From contig JAWKTN010000011.1 in the NCBI GenBank assembly GCA_041399065.1, positions 1-64,000 of the forward strand: a stretch of DNA of 64,000 nucleotides, read 5' to 3'. The notes under the pieces were generated by a model. That model made no database searches, was not told the DNA's origin, and saw nothing but the letters and a program-made list of their open reading frames with translations. Both the position numbers and the translations under genes were made by a program. Origin of the DNA: JAGQPD01 sp020426865. Lineage in GTDB: Bacteria; Planctomycetota; Planctomycetia; Pirellulales; Pirellulaceae. Of the stretch, positions 10,001 to 17,646 are shown piece after piece. Each line of letters opens with the position of its first letter. Within the stretch, counting starts at the first letter, position 1.

Positions 10001-10175
10001 GATGCAACGCGCCCGTGACATTCGGCGGAGGAATCACGATCGTGTACGGCTCGCGGTCCGGATCCGGCTCGCTGTGAAAATAGCCGCGAGCTTCCCATTG
10101 GCGATATATTCGTGGCTCTGCCGTTTCAAAATCGAACCGATTCGGTAAGTCGTCCGCAGAAAACTTCGTACTCAT
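7038..10175 (-). CDS. valS: Valyl-tRNA synthetase
   Basis: Class I aminoacyl-tRNA synthetase that charges tRNA-Val and edits mischarged threonine. It has 1045 residues, somewhat long for the family. The HIGH signature is PPPNVTGALHLGHALNN (HLGH at residues 58-61) and the KMSKS signature is GMSKSKGNGVDP near residue 630. Just after this loop is a zinc-ribbon-like insert, CPHC then CKKC (about residues 668-698). An extra charged stretch (KALDKAEEDLVQKLATAP) interrupts the editing domain. The C-terminus has the coiled-coil arm expected of ValRS. The ATG overlaps the cimA stop as ATGA, implying translational coupling with citramalate synthase. Confidence 0.97.
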   Translation of the reverse strand: MSTKFSADDLPNRFDFETAEPRIYRQWEARGYFHSEPDPDREPYTIVIPPPNVTGALHLGHALNNTLQDVLIRFKRMQGYNALWMPGTDHAGIATQAVVERRLRTEEGKTRHDLGRERLVSLIWQWKQEYEQRILGQLRQMGASCDWQRTRFTLDDVCARAVRQTFFDLFGKEKIYRGKRLVNWDTYLQTAVSDDEVVHETIKGHFWHFRYPVIDPRPGEPTHVTIATTRPETMLGDTAVAVHPDPAKALDKAEEDLVQKLATAPQKERGAVQRQLDDLRQRRETMLPQLTELRDMALAGRRLLLPLVDREIPLVADPWAKPELGSGCVKITPAHDANDYEVGRRCHLPMINILLPDGTLNAQAGPYQGMTIAKAREQVIADLEAKGLLVEIEDREIDLAHSDRSKTPIEPYLADQWFVKMDQLAQSAMDAVTSGQVKIFPERYVRGYLDWLSEKRDWPVSRQLWWGHQIPIWSLACNDQQQVDATLAKLQKLSHGRDHELIYSVESSDEAGSQIVGAGDERFATVHVCLSEDDPQLISALERDGFVREEDVLDTWFSSALWPHSTLGWPENTEELRYYYPTSTLITSRDIITLWVARMVLAGLNNAGDVPFREVFIHPKILDGYGEGMSKSKGNGVDPLDVIKKFGADALRFGLAHLTTDTQDVRMPVQFECPHCHELMDQTKKNRELPRVECKKCGKSFATQWARSDADKMLPRGAVVSDRFELARNFANKLWNASRFALTKLDGFTPGPVTVDQLLVEDRWILSRLHTVTQKVGEALDGYHYAEAARVLYDFAWDEFCSFYIEMVKERLGNDEQREVAQRVLAHTLDTLLRLLHPIMPFITEEIWQLQRQLTPQRGLPKPTEAAESVMLAPWPKAEHRQFDRAIEEQFARFQTVLGAIREIRSRQQIPPKADVQFSVRCTAEMTSILRPMEPYFQALARAENVGWGVDVSPPANCGTINLGDLEVYVDLAGFLDVEAEIQRNEKLLQKIVGSIRGKENKLSNASFVDKAPADIVEKERESLVQLKQQLAAVEKTLDELRRLK

Positions 10176-11758
10176 GACGTCTGTCCTTCATCCTTGTAGA
10201 GTTTGTACTCTACCGCATCCGCCAGCGCCATCCAGCTGGCCTCAATGATATTCTCGCTTACTCCCACTGTCCCCCACACGTCGTCGCGGTCACGACTCTC
10301 AATCGTCACTCGGATTCGCGCCGCCGTGCCGGCCTCTTCGTTCACGACTCGCACTTTGTAATCGGTCAGTCGCATCGTCGATAAGCCAGGATAACGCCCG
10401 TGCAGGGCCTTACGAAGCGCCGCGTCCAAGGCGTTGACCGGCCCGTCTCCTTCCGCGACTTCGTGGAAGATGTCGTCGCCCACTTGGATTTTCACCGTCG
10501 CTTCGGTTAGCAACTGCTCACCGCCATCGTTCACCTTTTCCACGTCAATGTGGTATTTGAGGAGCTCGAAGTGCGGCTCAAACTTGCCGGCACTCTTCTT
10601 CACCAACAAGTCAAACGACGCCCCCGCAGCCTCGAATTGGTACCCTTGATTCTCCAACTCCACGACACGTTTGAGGATTTCGTCCATCAGTTCCTTGTCG
10701 TGCTGCAAGTCGAACTTGGTCGTCTTCGCGACAATCGTCGATCGCCCTGATAATTCACTGACCAGGATCCGCCGCTCATTGCCCACCAGCTCCGGATGGA
10801 TGTGCTCGTAGGTACTCGGCGCCTTCGCCACCGCATGCACATGCATGCCCCCCTTGTGAGCAAACGCGTTTGGCCCGACATACGGCTGGCTCGAACGCCA
10901 ATGCAAATTGGCAATCTCATACACGAACCGCGAAAGCTCCGTCAAATGCTCCAGCGACCGACCGCCGAGAACCTGGTATCCCTGTCGCTTGATTCCAAGA
11001 TTGGCAATCACCGAAATCAGGTCCACGTTGCCGCAGCGTTCGCCAATCCCATTGATCGTTCCCTGAACCTGTATGGCACCCGCGTCGACTGCTGCCATTG
11101 AATTGGCAACCGCCAGGTCGCAGTCGTTGTGACAATGAATGCCCAGCCCCGCCTTGTACTTTCCCAAGACACCCATCGCCTCGCCAGCGATCTTGGCAAT
11201 CTCGTCCGGCATCGTCCCCCCGTTGGTGTCGCATAGGACAATCGTTTCCGCCCCCGCCGAAGCCGCCGCTTGAATTGTCCGCGAAGCGTATTCTGGATTC
11301 GCCTTCCAACCGTCAAAAAAATGTTCCGCGTCGTATATCACTCGTCGCTTGCAGTCGACCAAGTACCCGACGCTGTCGCGAATCATCTCCAAGTTTTCAT
11401 CCAGCGTAACTCGCAAAACCTCCGTCACATGAAAATCCCACGTCTTGCCCACTACCGTGATCACCGGCGCCTGCGATTCGTACAACGCCTTCATCCCCGG
11501 ATCGTCCGCCGCCCGCATCCCGCGACGACGTGTCATCCCAAATGCGCAGATTTGAGCATGCGATAGATTCAACTCCCGGACCCGACGAAAGAATTCCGCG
11601 TCCTTGTCGTTGCTCAACGGATACCCACCCTCAATGAAGTCAATCCCGACTTCGTCCAGCCGCTGGGCAATCTGCAGCTTGTCAAGTAACGAAAAATTAA
11701 TCCCCTCGCCCTGACTGCCGTCACGCAACGTGGTGTCGTAGATCTGGATCGGTCGCAT
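10172..11758 (-). CDS. cimA: Citramalate synthase
   Basis: Predicted to condense pyruvate and acetyl-CoA to citramalate, the first step of the threonine-independent route to isoleucine. The 528-residue length and the catalytic start IQIYDTTLRDGSQGEG match CimA better than short 2-isopropylmalate synthases. Also visible are IHCHNDCDLAVANS with metal-binding His residues, and a C-terminal LeuA-type regulatory/dimer domain. The ATG at 11758 was chosen because it directly precedes the conserved start and has GGGGGAG ten bases upstream. The stop overlaps the valS start by four bases. Homocitrate or isopropylmalate synthase activity is a less likely alternative; substrate assignment needs comparison of active-site residues. 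Confidence 0.87.
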   Translation of the reverse strand: MRPIQIYDTTLRDGSQGEGINFSLLDKLQIAQRLDEVGIDFIEGGYPLSNDKDAEFFRRVRELNLSHAQICAFGMTRRRGMRAADDPGMKALYESQAPVITVVGKTWDFHVTEVLRVTLDENLEMIRDSVGYLVDCKRRVIYDAEHFFDGWKANPEYASRTIQAAASAGAETIVLCDTNGGTMPDEIAKIAGEAMGVLGKYKAGLGIHCHNDCDLAVANSMAAVDAGAIQVQGTINGIGERCGNVDLISVIANLGIKRQGYQVLGGRSLEHLTELSRFVYEIANLHWRSSQPYVGPNAFAHKGGMHVHAVAKAPSTYEHIHPELVGNERRILVSELSGRSTIVAKTTKFDLQHDKELMDEILKRVVELENQGYQFEAAGASFDLLVKKSAGKFEPHFELLKYHIDVEKVNDGGEQLLTEATVKIQVGDDIFHEVAEGDGPVNALDAALRKALHGRYPGLSTMRLTDYKVRVVNEEAGTAARIRVTIESRDRDDVWGTVGVSENIIEASWMALADAVEYKLYKDEGQTS

Positions 11759-11790
11759 CCCGGAGTTTCTCCCCCTTACGCCTCTCAATA

Positions 11791-11826
11791 AAAAAAGCCC
11801 CAAGGCCGCTCGGCCTCAGGGCGATG
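11791..11826 (-). terminator. Intrinsic terminator upstream of cimA
   Basis: Read on the minus strand, GCCCTGAGGCC pairs with GGCCTTGGGGC across a short loop and is followed by seven T residues. It is a textbook rho-independent terminator. It lies about 30 bases before the cimA start, so it either ends transcription of a short upstream transcript or acts as an attenuator in the cimA-valS leader. Confidence 0.75.
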
Positions 11827-11854
11827 GTCTGGTCTTCTCTGCCACGCGTTTCGC

Positions 11855-12004
11855 CTAAAGCCTCCGACGACGATTGCCGTTGGCAATCACCGTAATCACG
11901 ACATCGCCGACAATCTTTCCCACCACAATCATATCGTCCATCGAGGTTCCGACGATACCCGAAGCCGGCACCGATTTCACACTGTGACGCCAAAACCCAA
12001 TCAT
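11855..12004 (-). CDS. Possible 49-residue small protein
   Basis: A short frame starting MIGFWRHSVK and ending VITVIANGNRRRRL. The C-terminal half has alternating hydrophobic strands (MIVVGKIVGDVVITVIA) that faintly recall CsrA, but the N-terminal CsrA signature is absent. No strong ribosome-binding site is seen. The intrinsic terminator at 11791-11826 lies shortly after its stop, consistent with a short transcript or a leader of cimA. It is listed as tentative; a non-coding leader is equally likely. Confidence 0.22.
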   Translation of the reverse strand: MIGFWRHSVKSVPASGIVGTSMDDMIVVGKIVGDVVITVIANGNRRRRL

Positions 12005-12145
12005 TTTCGCGATCCGCTCACCGAAGAATACGCCGCCAACGCCACCCTGTCAACGCGACCCACCTTCCACCCCAGACACAGAAACCTACCCGCAGGTTCT
12101 CCCCCGCCATCACATCGCGTGATCTCGCGCTCGGCATTCACTCAC

Positions 12146-13333
12146 TTACGGCAATTGGGTAACCGGGACCACCAACAAATTCTCAGCCCGACGGCCAAAT
12201 AACCGGTTGCGAATCAACGGCTTTGCCACCACCGCCGGCACCGCGACCACCGGCGCCGCTGATAAAGACACCGGCGAATACGCCGTCACCAATGGCGATG
12301 TCACCGTCGTCACGGGAGAATAGGTCATGACCGGAGAATACGCCGTCACCGGAGAATAGGTTGTCACTGGAGAATAGGTTGTCACCGGAGAGTATGCCGT
12401 CACCGGAGAATACGTCGTCACCGGAGAGTATGCCGTAATCGGCGAGTACGTCGTCGCGGACGACACCGGCGGATAATACGTCGTCGTAACCACCGACTCG
12501 ATCGGCCGCTCCACCACAACACGCTCCACCGGCCGCTCGACCACGATCGTGGGTGCGGTGACCGAAGTCGACGTCGCAACCGACGAGGTCGACGGAGCCA
12601 ACGACGGAATCTCGTCTGCAGGACGATACGTCACCACCGGCCGCGATGAATCGGGAACAATCTCCAACGTCTGCTCGTACTTGGGTGCGGTCACCGTCCA
12701 AGTCTCCCGTACGTTATTATTCCCCAGTTGCGTCGTCACGGTGCCGACGGGCACCGTCACCACCAGCGTGTCCCCAGAGACCACCCCATACTCCGTTCGA
12801 TTGACGAACACGGTTTGATACTGATCCGACCGATTGACGATCCTCAACTTCCCTTCCGTCGCCAGCGATCGATTCACTGCCTCCGTCACGTCCTTGCGAA
12901 AATCGTCACTGGCATCCATGATCGCACTTAATCGCGGAATGCGCCGATTCTCGCTGTCACTCGTCGACAGCGCATCGAGGATCTGGCGTTGCTTTTCCAA
13001 TTCGTCATTCAGTAGCCCCCGCTGCGAATCCAGTTCCCCCTTCAGTTCACCTACCTGCGAAATAGTGTCACTGAGATTGTTGACCATTTGGTCCATCGAC
13101 TGCGACAACTCACGTACCGATTGTTGCAAAACCCGCACGTCGTGAGCCAATTCAGGAAGGGTCGTCGCGTCGTCGTTTTGCAACCTAGGCCGGTCGCCCT
13201 CCTGCCCCCAACCGGGCGATGCCAATGCGACTGCCACGCAAAATCCAGCCACCAACCGACGCAACTCGACGCCTCGGCAGCACCCAGTCAAACGACAACC
13301 TGCCAACACAACCGGACGGAGGATACAGTCCAT
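12146..13333 (-). CDS. Secreted Tyr-Ser-Pro-Val repeat protein
   Basis: About 395 residues, family not recognised. After an N-terminal signal-like segment (VAGFCVAVALASPGWGQ) comes a heptad-rich, probably coiled-coil region (about residues 60-140, with LAHDVRVLQQSVRELSQSM). Then follows a compact beta-rich segment (RIVNRSDQYQTVFVNRTEYGVV) and a Thr/Val/Pro-rich tail with about ten copies of a 6-7 residue repeat of the form TYSPVTA. The DNA underlying these repeats is a nearly perfect tandem array (about 12300-12460), prone to length change. The last segment is hydrophobic and basic (PLIRNRLFGRRAENLLVV). The ATG at 13333 was chosen because AAGGGAA precedes it. A cell-envelope stalk or adhesin-like role is a guess. 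Confidence 0.7.
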   Translation of the reverse strand: MDCILRPVVLAGCRLTGCCRGVELRRLVAGFCVAVALASPGWGQEGDRPRLQNDDATTLPELAHDVRVLQQSVRELSQSMDQMVNNLSDTISQVGELKGELDSQRGLLNDELEKQRQILDALSTSDSENRRIPRLSAIMDASDDFRKDVTEAVNRSLATEGKLRIVNRSDQYQTVFVNRTEYGVVSGDTLVVTVPVGTVTTQLGNNNVRETWTVTAPKYEQTLEIVPDSSRPVVTYRPADEIPSLAPSTSSVATSTSVTAPTIVVERPVERVVVERPIESVVTTTYYPPVSSATTYSPITAYSPVTTYSPVTAYSPVTTYSPVTTYSPVTAYSPVMTYSPVTTVTSPLVTAYSPVSLSAAPVVAVPAVVAKPLIRNRLFGRRAENLLVVPVTQLP

Positions 13334-13659
13334 GATTTCTGTTCCCTTATATGTATTAGTTCGCACGTAATTCATTCCGCGTCACCGACAGCAACCTCCA
13401 GCTAGGCAGCCAATCGCCCAGCGCCGCTGCCCCCATCACCTCACGACGTGGACCAACCCCACGATGGTCAACCTCACGAAACGCATTGCTATCATTCTAC
13501 TCATAACCGCTACAGAATTCTGCCGGCCGCGCCAGCAAAAATCCGCACAAGTTGCTAGAGAACGACGGAGAATAGGCGAATTAGGGCGGAGATAGGGATT
13601 TGAGAGGATGGGAAATTGGGATCTCGGGAATAATGACGTTCGTCGTACGGGTCTCGGCA
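13334..13659. other. Intergenic region, nothing recognised
   Basis: About 325 bases between cmk and the YSPV-repeat gene on the same strand. No convincing gene, terminator or strong promoter was seen. Confidence 0.5.
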
Positions 13660-14319
13660 CTATCGGCTGGCGACGAGTTTTTCCCGAGCCAACAATTCCA
13701 GCCGGTCGACGACCTGCTCGGACGATAATCCATCGGTAACGAATTCGATTGCGTCATCGGCAGCGATCAGGCCCCCGACCTTACGCTCGATGTCGCGTCG
13801 ATCCCGGTCATTTTGCTGCGACAGTACTTCGTCGATGGGCACGAATTCGCCGCGGCGGGCCAAGTCCTTTTGCCGCCGCGCCGCCCTTTCCTGAGGTGAT
13901 GCCGTAAGAAAGAACTTGCACTCCGCGTGGGGGAAAACAACGGTCCCTTGATCGCGCCCCTCGGTTACGAAATCGCCCGTCTCGCCGATGCCGCGCTGCA
14001 AACGGACGAGTTGCTCGCGGATCGCTGGATTGTCGGCGACATGGTGAATGACGGCCGTGATCTCGAGCGAACGGATCTCGCAAGTGACATCCTCTCCGTC
14101 CAAATAAACGTGACTTTCGCCGACCTCGATTTTCAACCATCGCGTCAATTCTGCCAGAGCCGCAGCATCTGCCCAATCCATCGACCGTCGTCGGGCCGCC
14201 AACGCCACAGCCCGATACATGGCCCCGGTATCGAGGAACCGAAATCCCATCCGCCGCGCCAGCGCACGCGCCACCGTGCTCTTTCCCGCTCCCGCCGGTC
14301 CATCAATCGTAATGATCAT
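13660..14319 (-). CDS. cmk: Cytidylate kinase
   Basis: Phosphorylates CMP and dCMP to the diphosphates in pyrimidine nucleotide metabolism. The 219-residue protein opens with MIITIDGPAGAGKSTVARAL (Walker A), followed by FLDTGAMYRAVAL, the CMP-kinase signature. The EGRDQGTVVFPHAECKFFLTA segment matches the family, and RRQKDLARRGE provides the lid arginines. Length is typical. It starts 9 bases after the stop of the GH38-like gene, so the two are probably co-transcribed even though their functions do not obviously connect. Confidence 0.95.
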   Translation of the reverse strand: MIITIDGPAGAGKSTVARALARRMGFRFLDTGAMYRAVALAARRRSMDWADAAALAELTRWLKIEVGESHVYLDGEDVTCEIRSLEITAVIHHVADNPAIREQLVRLQRGIGETGDFVTEGRDQGTVVFPHAECKFFLTASPQERAARRQKDLARRGEFVPIDEVLSQQNDRDRRDIERKVGGLIAADDAIEFVTDGLSSEQVVDRLELLAREKLVASR

Positions 14320-14328
14320 GCCCTCAGA

Positions 14329-17259
14329 CTACCAACTGACCCGCACTTCTGTCCATTCATAGGGCCGCAAATTGATGCGGGCCACGCCATCGCGCACTTC
14401 GCATGACTCCAATTGTCGTCCCATGAAGTCGGTCTTGTCCGCAGCTTTGATCTTTTGGAAACCGGCGAGCCCCGTGATCCCCCCTTGGCCGCTGGTCTCG
14501 AGCAATCGCACTCGAAACCCAGCTTGCCCATCGACTCGCCCCTCCCACGCGGTAACCGTCACATGCTTTGCATCGACATGGAATAACCAACCGGTGCTGG
14601 CGGCACTTCGGTTCGCGTCATCGACCCACACAGGTGGCGCCGCCAATTGCCGAGCGGCGGCGATCGGGGATGGTAAATCGATCCCGTATGCCCAACGAAA
14701 CTGCCGTGAATTCTCCCCGCGGACCACGAACATTGTATCCAACATGCGATCATCAATCCGGCGATGAAACGGCAAACCACGTGTGAGAATTGTCGTGATG
14801 CGGAAACCTTCATCAATCCCGATGTACTGTGGAGATTCGAACCGCCGCTGCGATGTGGGACGCTGACAGCACTGCAGATCGCGATAGATCTCGGCCGCGT
14901 CACTGGCCCACGCGACTCGCGATCCGATGTAGCTCTGCCACGGATCCTCCGTCAACGATGGTTCCCCTTCCAGCGTCAACTCGACCTCTACCACGCGACT
15001 GCCACGCCACAATCGAACTCGCTGCTCAAACTCGATAATGGCGGTTGTTTCGGTCGCGCTGGCATCGTGCTGCGTCATTTGACCACGGCAGACAAACTCG
15101 CCCACGCACGCGTTGTCGCGCGCCACGGTAACGGAATGGCAAAGCGGCTGCGATTCAGCCGGTATCGGTCGCTTCGCCCCGGTGGTCCGACCCCGTTCGG
15201 GTCGCGGATCACGTCCGGAACGCGGGACTTGCCATATCAGTTTCTGTGACAGACGATTGCCGCGCGTCGTGTAGTCGTAGAGCGATCGAATCCCTCCCGT
15301 TCGATCGTCGATCGTCACGCGCATGAATTCGTTGCTAAGCGTCAAGGCGGTGGCATCGACCAGGGATGCGGACTTGCCACTTTGGAGCATGCGGCGCGGC
15401 GACTTGCTGTCGCCGGCACTGCCACTACGTAGCGACATGAAACCGCACCCAGGGACGTCGACGACCGCGTACCCCTCGTGCTCTTCCGTGACACACACTT
15501 GAATTCGTTCGTGCTCCGCGACAACCACCGCTTCCTCAACACAGACTCCGTATCGTACCGGAGACGCATCACTGTTGATCAGGACGTGACGCTTCCCCCC
15601 ATGATCGGCCGATGGGTTCGCCGGTTTAAACATCGCCTGGACCAACCGACGCGCGGCGTCCATTCGCCGCTCTTCCACGTCTCGCTCGCAATCTGCCTCG
15701 GTTGTAGTGGCAACCGTGCCGTCGACGGCATGTCGATGAATAGCCTCCCAATGCTCGTACCGCCGGTGATCGCTTGTGTCGTGCTGGGCGCCATCCCCCA
15801 GCAACAACGTCCCCCACGTGAACAACTCCTCGGTTTGCCGCAACCTCCATTCACGGTGCCAATAGCGAACATAACGCGAGATCGGATCGCCTTCCTGTCG
15901 CGCCACGCTTTGCTGCAGATAGGGAGACGCGTACTTGTCTTCATCATGCAGTTCCCGCTGGCCGGAATAATCTGTTTGCTGGAAGTACTGATCGATCGTC
16001 GTGAACCGCCCCAGGACGGGGCCGTAAGCCGCAACTCGCTGCAGAAGGTGATACCAATAACACGTTTCCCCTGGCCAATGTGCCAGCACCAGGGTCGCCA
16101 CGTAATCGATCTCCATCGAACCGCCCAGCTTCGTACCGAGATTCAGATAGGTTTCCGGACGACCAGCGTCCAGCGGTACCCGCCCCAGGCTGTCAATCAG
16201 TGTCCCATCCGCCCCCTCCCACTTGGTCTTCGCCTGCCCCTTGGCTGGAAAAACTCCGCCGTCGAGCGTAAAGTGCACCGCCGACTCCCAACCCGCCTGC
16301 GCCACCAGCTGCGGCAATTGCGAATGCAGGCCATACCGCCGCCGCCCAAAACTCTCCGGCACCCACCCCAACGCATTTCTATATATTTCTATACCGCTTT
16401 GCAGTTCATGCCAGACGGATTCGGGATGGACGAGCGAGGATGGCAGTTCGTGGTGTTCGCCGCCGATCACCGCCAGTTGCCGCTGCTCGTGCAGCGATTT
16501 GAGCTGGTCGATCAGGTCCGGCCAGTGCTGGCGGAGGTATTCAACGGTCTGGCCGCTGGCCATCAGGTTCACGGGAATTCCCAGTGCCAGCTGCTGCTGC
16601 AATCGCTGGTCGCAATAGGGTGGTGCAAGCAGCGTGACATCGATCAAATGGACCTCGACCGGGTAGTAGTGGTCACGCTCTTCGGCCAGTACGCCGAAGC
16701 AGCGTCGTAGTTCTTCGCGGCCGGCGTGGTCGTCTCCCCGCACAACCGCCTGTGCGGCCGCGACGGCGTGAATGGTCAGTTGTTTCACATCCAGATTACT
16801 GGAATAGTGCATGCGGCGCGTCAGCAATTCGACCTGCAGGTAGGCATAGCCCAGGGCAAAGAAGTCGTCGCACCAGGCCGCGGGTGTTGCCGGTTCGGCA
16901 ACTTCTTCGCTGGGGTCAAGTTGTTGCAGCCATTCGATGGCAGTCTGGGCCAAGGCGTGAGGGTCGTGATCGTGCCGAAGCAGCACGACATGTTGCTGCT
17001 GGGCGTCCCAATCGGCTTCGTAATCGACATGTTGCTCGCAAACAGAGGGAACAGCGACGACGCACCGATGCAGATTGGTCAATCCCGCTTCGCCGCGCCG
17101 GTAGGTGGGAATGGCCCCGGCGGCGGCCAACAGTTGGGGGTGCCAGAGGGCGGCCCAGGCGCCGAGCAGTCCGTCGGCCTCGTCGGCGACCAGGTAAGTG
17201 GGAAAATCCTCCAACGAATGGCAGGGCAGTAGGCAAATCAGCTGTAATTGTGAGGTCAT
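14329..17259 (-). CDS. GH38-like glycoside hydrolase (alpha-mannosidase-like)
   Basis: A 976-residue protein resembling family 38 glycoside hydrolases. The N-terminal half contains a segment with VHLIDVTLLAPPYCDQRLQQ followed by GIPVNLMASGQTVEYLRQHWP, as in the catalytic barrel of these enzymes. The middle holds GWVPESFGRRRYGLHSQLPQ, similar to the 'lead the reader to the target' region of GH38 proteins. The C-terminal half (from about residue 640, NEFMRVTIDDRTGGIRSLYD) matches the beta-sandwich region of alpha-mannosidases. No signal peptide is visible, suggesting cytoplasmic location. Catalytic residues were not identified with confidence, so substrate and even activity are uncertain. cmk follows after 9 bases. 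Confidence 0.65.
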   Translation of the reverse strand: MTSQLQLICLLPCHSLEDFPTYLVADEADGLLGAWAALWHPQLLAAAGAIPTYRRGEAGLTNLHRCVVAVPSVCEQHVDYEADWDAQQQHVVLLRHDHDPHALAQTAIEWLQQLDPSEEVAEPATPAAWCDDFFALGYAYLQVELLTRRMHYSSNLDVKQLTIHAVAAAQAVVRGDDHAGREELRRCFGVLAEERDHYYPVEVHLIDVTLLAPPYCDQRLQQQLALGIPVNLMASGQTVEYLRQHWPDLIDQLKSLHEQRQLAVIGGEHHELPSSLVHPESVWHELQSGIEIYRNALGWVPESFGRRRYGLHSQLPQLVAQAGWESAVHFTLDGGVFPAKGQAKTKWEGADGTLIDSLGRVPLDAGRPETYLNLGTKLGGSMEIDYVATLVLAHWPGETCYWYHLLQRVAAYGPVLGRFTTIDQYFQQTDYSGQRELHDEDKYASPYLQQSVARQEGDPISRYVRYWHREWRLRQTEELFTWGTLLLGDGAQHDTSDHRRYEHWEAIHRHAVDGTVATTTEADCERDVEERRMDAARRLVQAMFKPANPSADHGGKRHVLINSDASPVRYGVCVEEAVVVAEHERIQVCVTEEHEGYAVVDVPGCGFMSLRSGSAGDSKSPRRMLQSGKSASLVDATALTLSNEFMRVTIDDRTGGIRSLYDYTTRGNRLSQKLIWQVPRSGRDPRPERGRTTGAKRPIPAESQPLCHSVTVARDNACVGEFVCRGQMTQHDASATETTAIIEFEQRVRLWRGSRVVEVELTLEGEPSLTEDPWQSYIGSRVAWASDAAEIYRDLQCCQRPTSQRRFESPQYIGIDEGFRITTILTRGLPFHRRIDDRMLDTMFVVRGENSRQFRWAYGIDLPSPIAAARQLAAPPVWVDDANRSAASTGWLFHVDAKHVTVTAWEGRVDGQAGFRVRLLETSGQGGITGLAGFQKIKAADKTDFMGRQLESCEVRDGVARINLRPYEWTEVRVSW

Positions 17260-17646
17260 GCCTAACAGAATACCACTTCCCCAACCGCCGGCGGAGGGGC
17301 CTGAGGGGGGGCGGGCCGGGAAACTGGCCGATCGTAAAAAACCGGCAAAAACAGCTGGATTTCACGAAATAAATTGACAGTCGCTAGCCGACGTCGGTAC
17401 ACTGAAGTATCCGGGACAGAATTCACGTTGCACCGAGGGAAAACCGTCACGCTTGAAACTTGATCGGCACGGTATTCGGCCGGTTCAAGTACGCAGCCGG
17501 GCGACGTCGTAGGACAGGGCGTCGTAGGCGAGCGCAGGGCGGTTGAACTGAAAGGCAACGTGAACGATCTTCCCCGGTCTGTCACTCGATTGCACCTTTT
17601 CCATCGCAGACCATAATTATTCCAAGAATTTTTCAGGGGGCTTTGC
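17260..17646 (+). other. Intergenic leader of the pilM operon
   Basis: Gene-free region between divergently transcribed genes. It carries a strong plus-strand promoter (17374-17403) and then a leader of roughly 235 bases before the pilM-like start. A short direct repeat GACGTCGTAGGACAGGGCGTCGTAGG lies at about 17502-17527. No riboswitch was recognised. Confidence 0.55.
17374..17403 (+). promoter_or_regulatory. Sigma-70-type promoter for pilM operon
   Basis: A perfect -35 box TTGACA (17374-17379), an 18-base spacer and a -10 box TACACT (17398-17403). Transcription would start near 17410 and run into the pilM-like gene. Confidence 0.7.

Noticed and set aside
8772..10148. 458-codon plus-strand frame over valS
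   Set aside because: Antisense shadow in a GC-rich gene; no family features.
12300..12460. Short regular repeats resembling a CRISPR array
   Set aside because: Units are about 18-21 bases, in frame, without unique spacers; they encode the YSPV repeats.
15478..16710. 410-codon plus-strand frame over the GH38-like gene
   Set aside because: Antisense shadow; no signal or motif.
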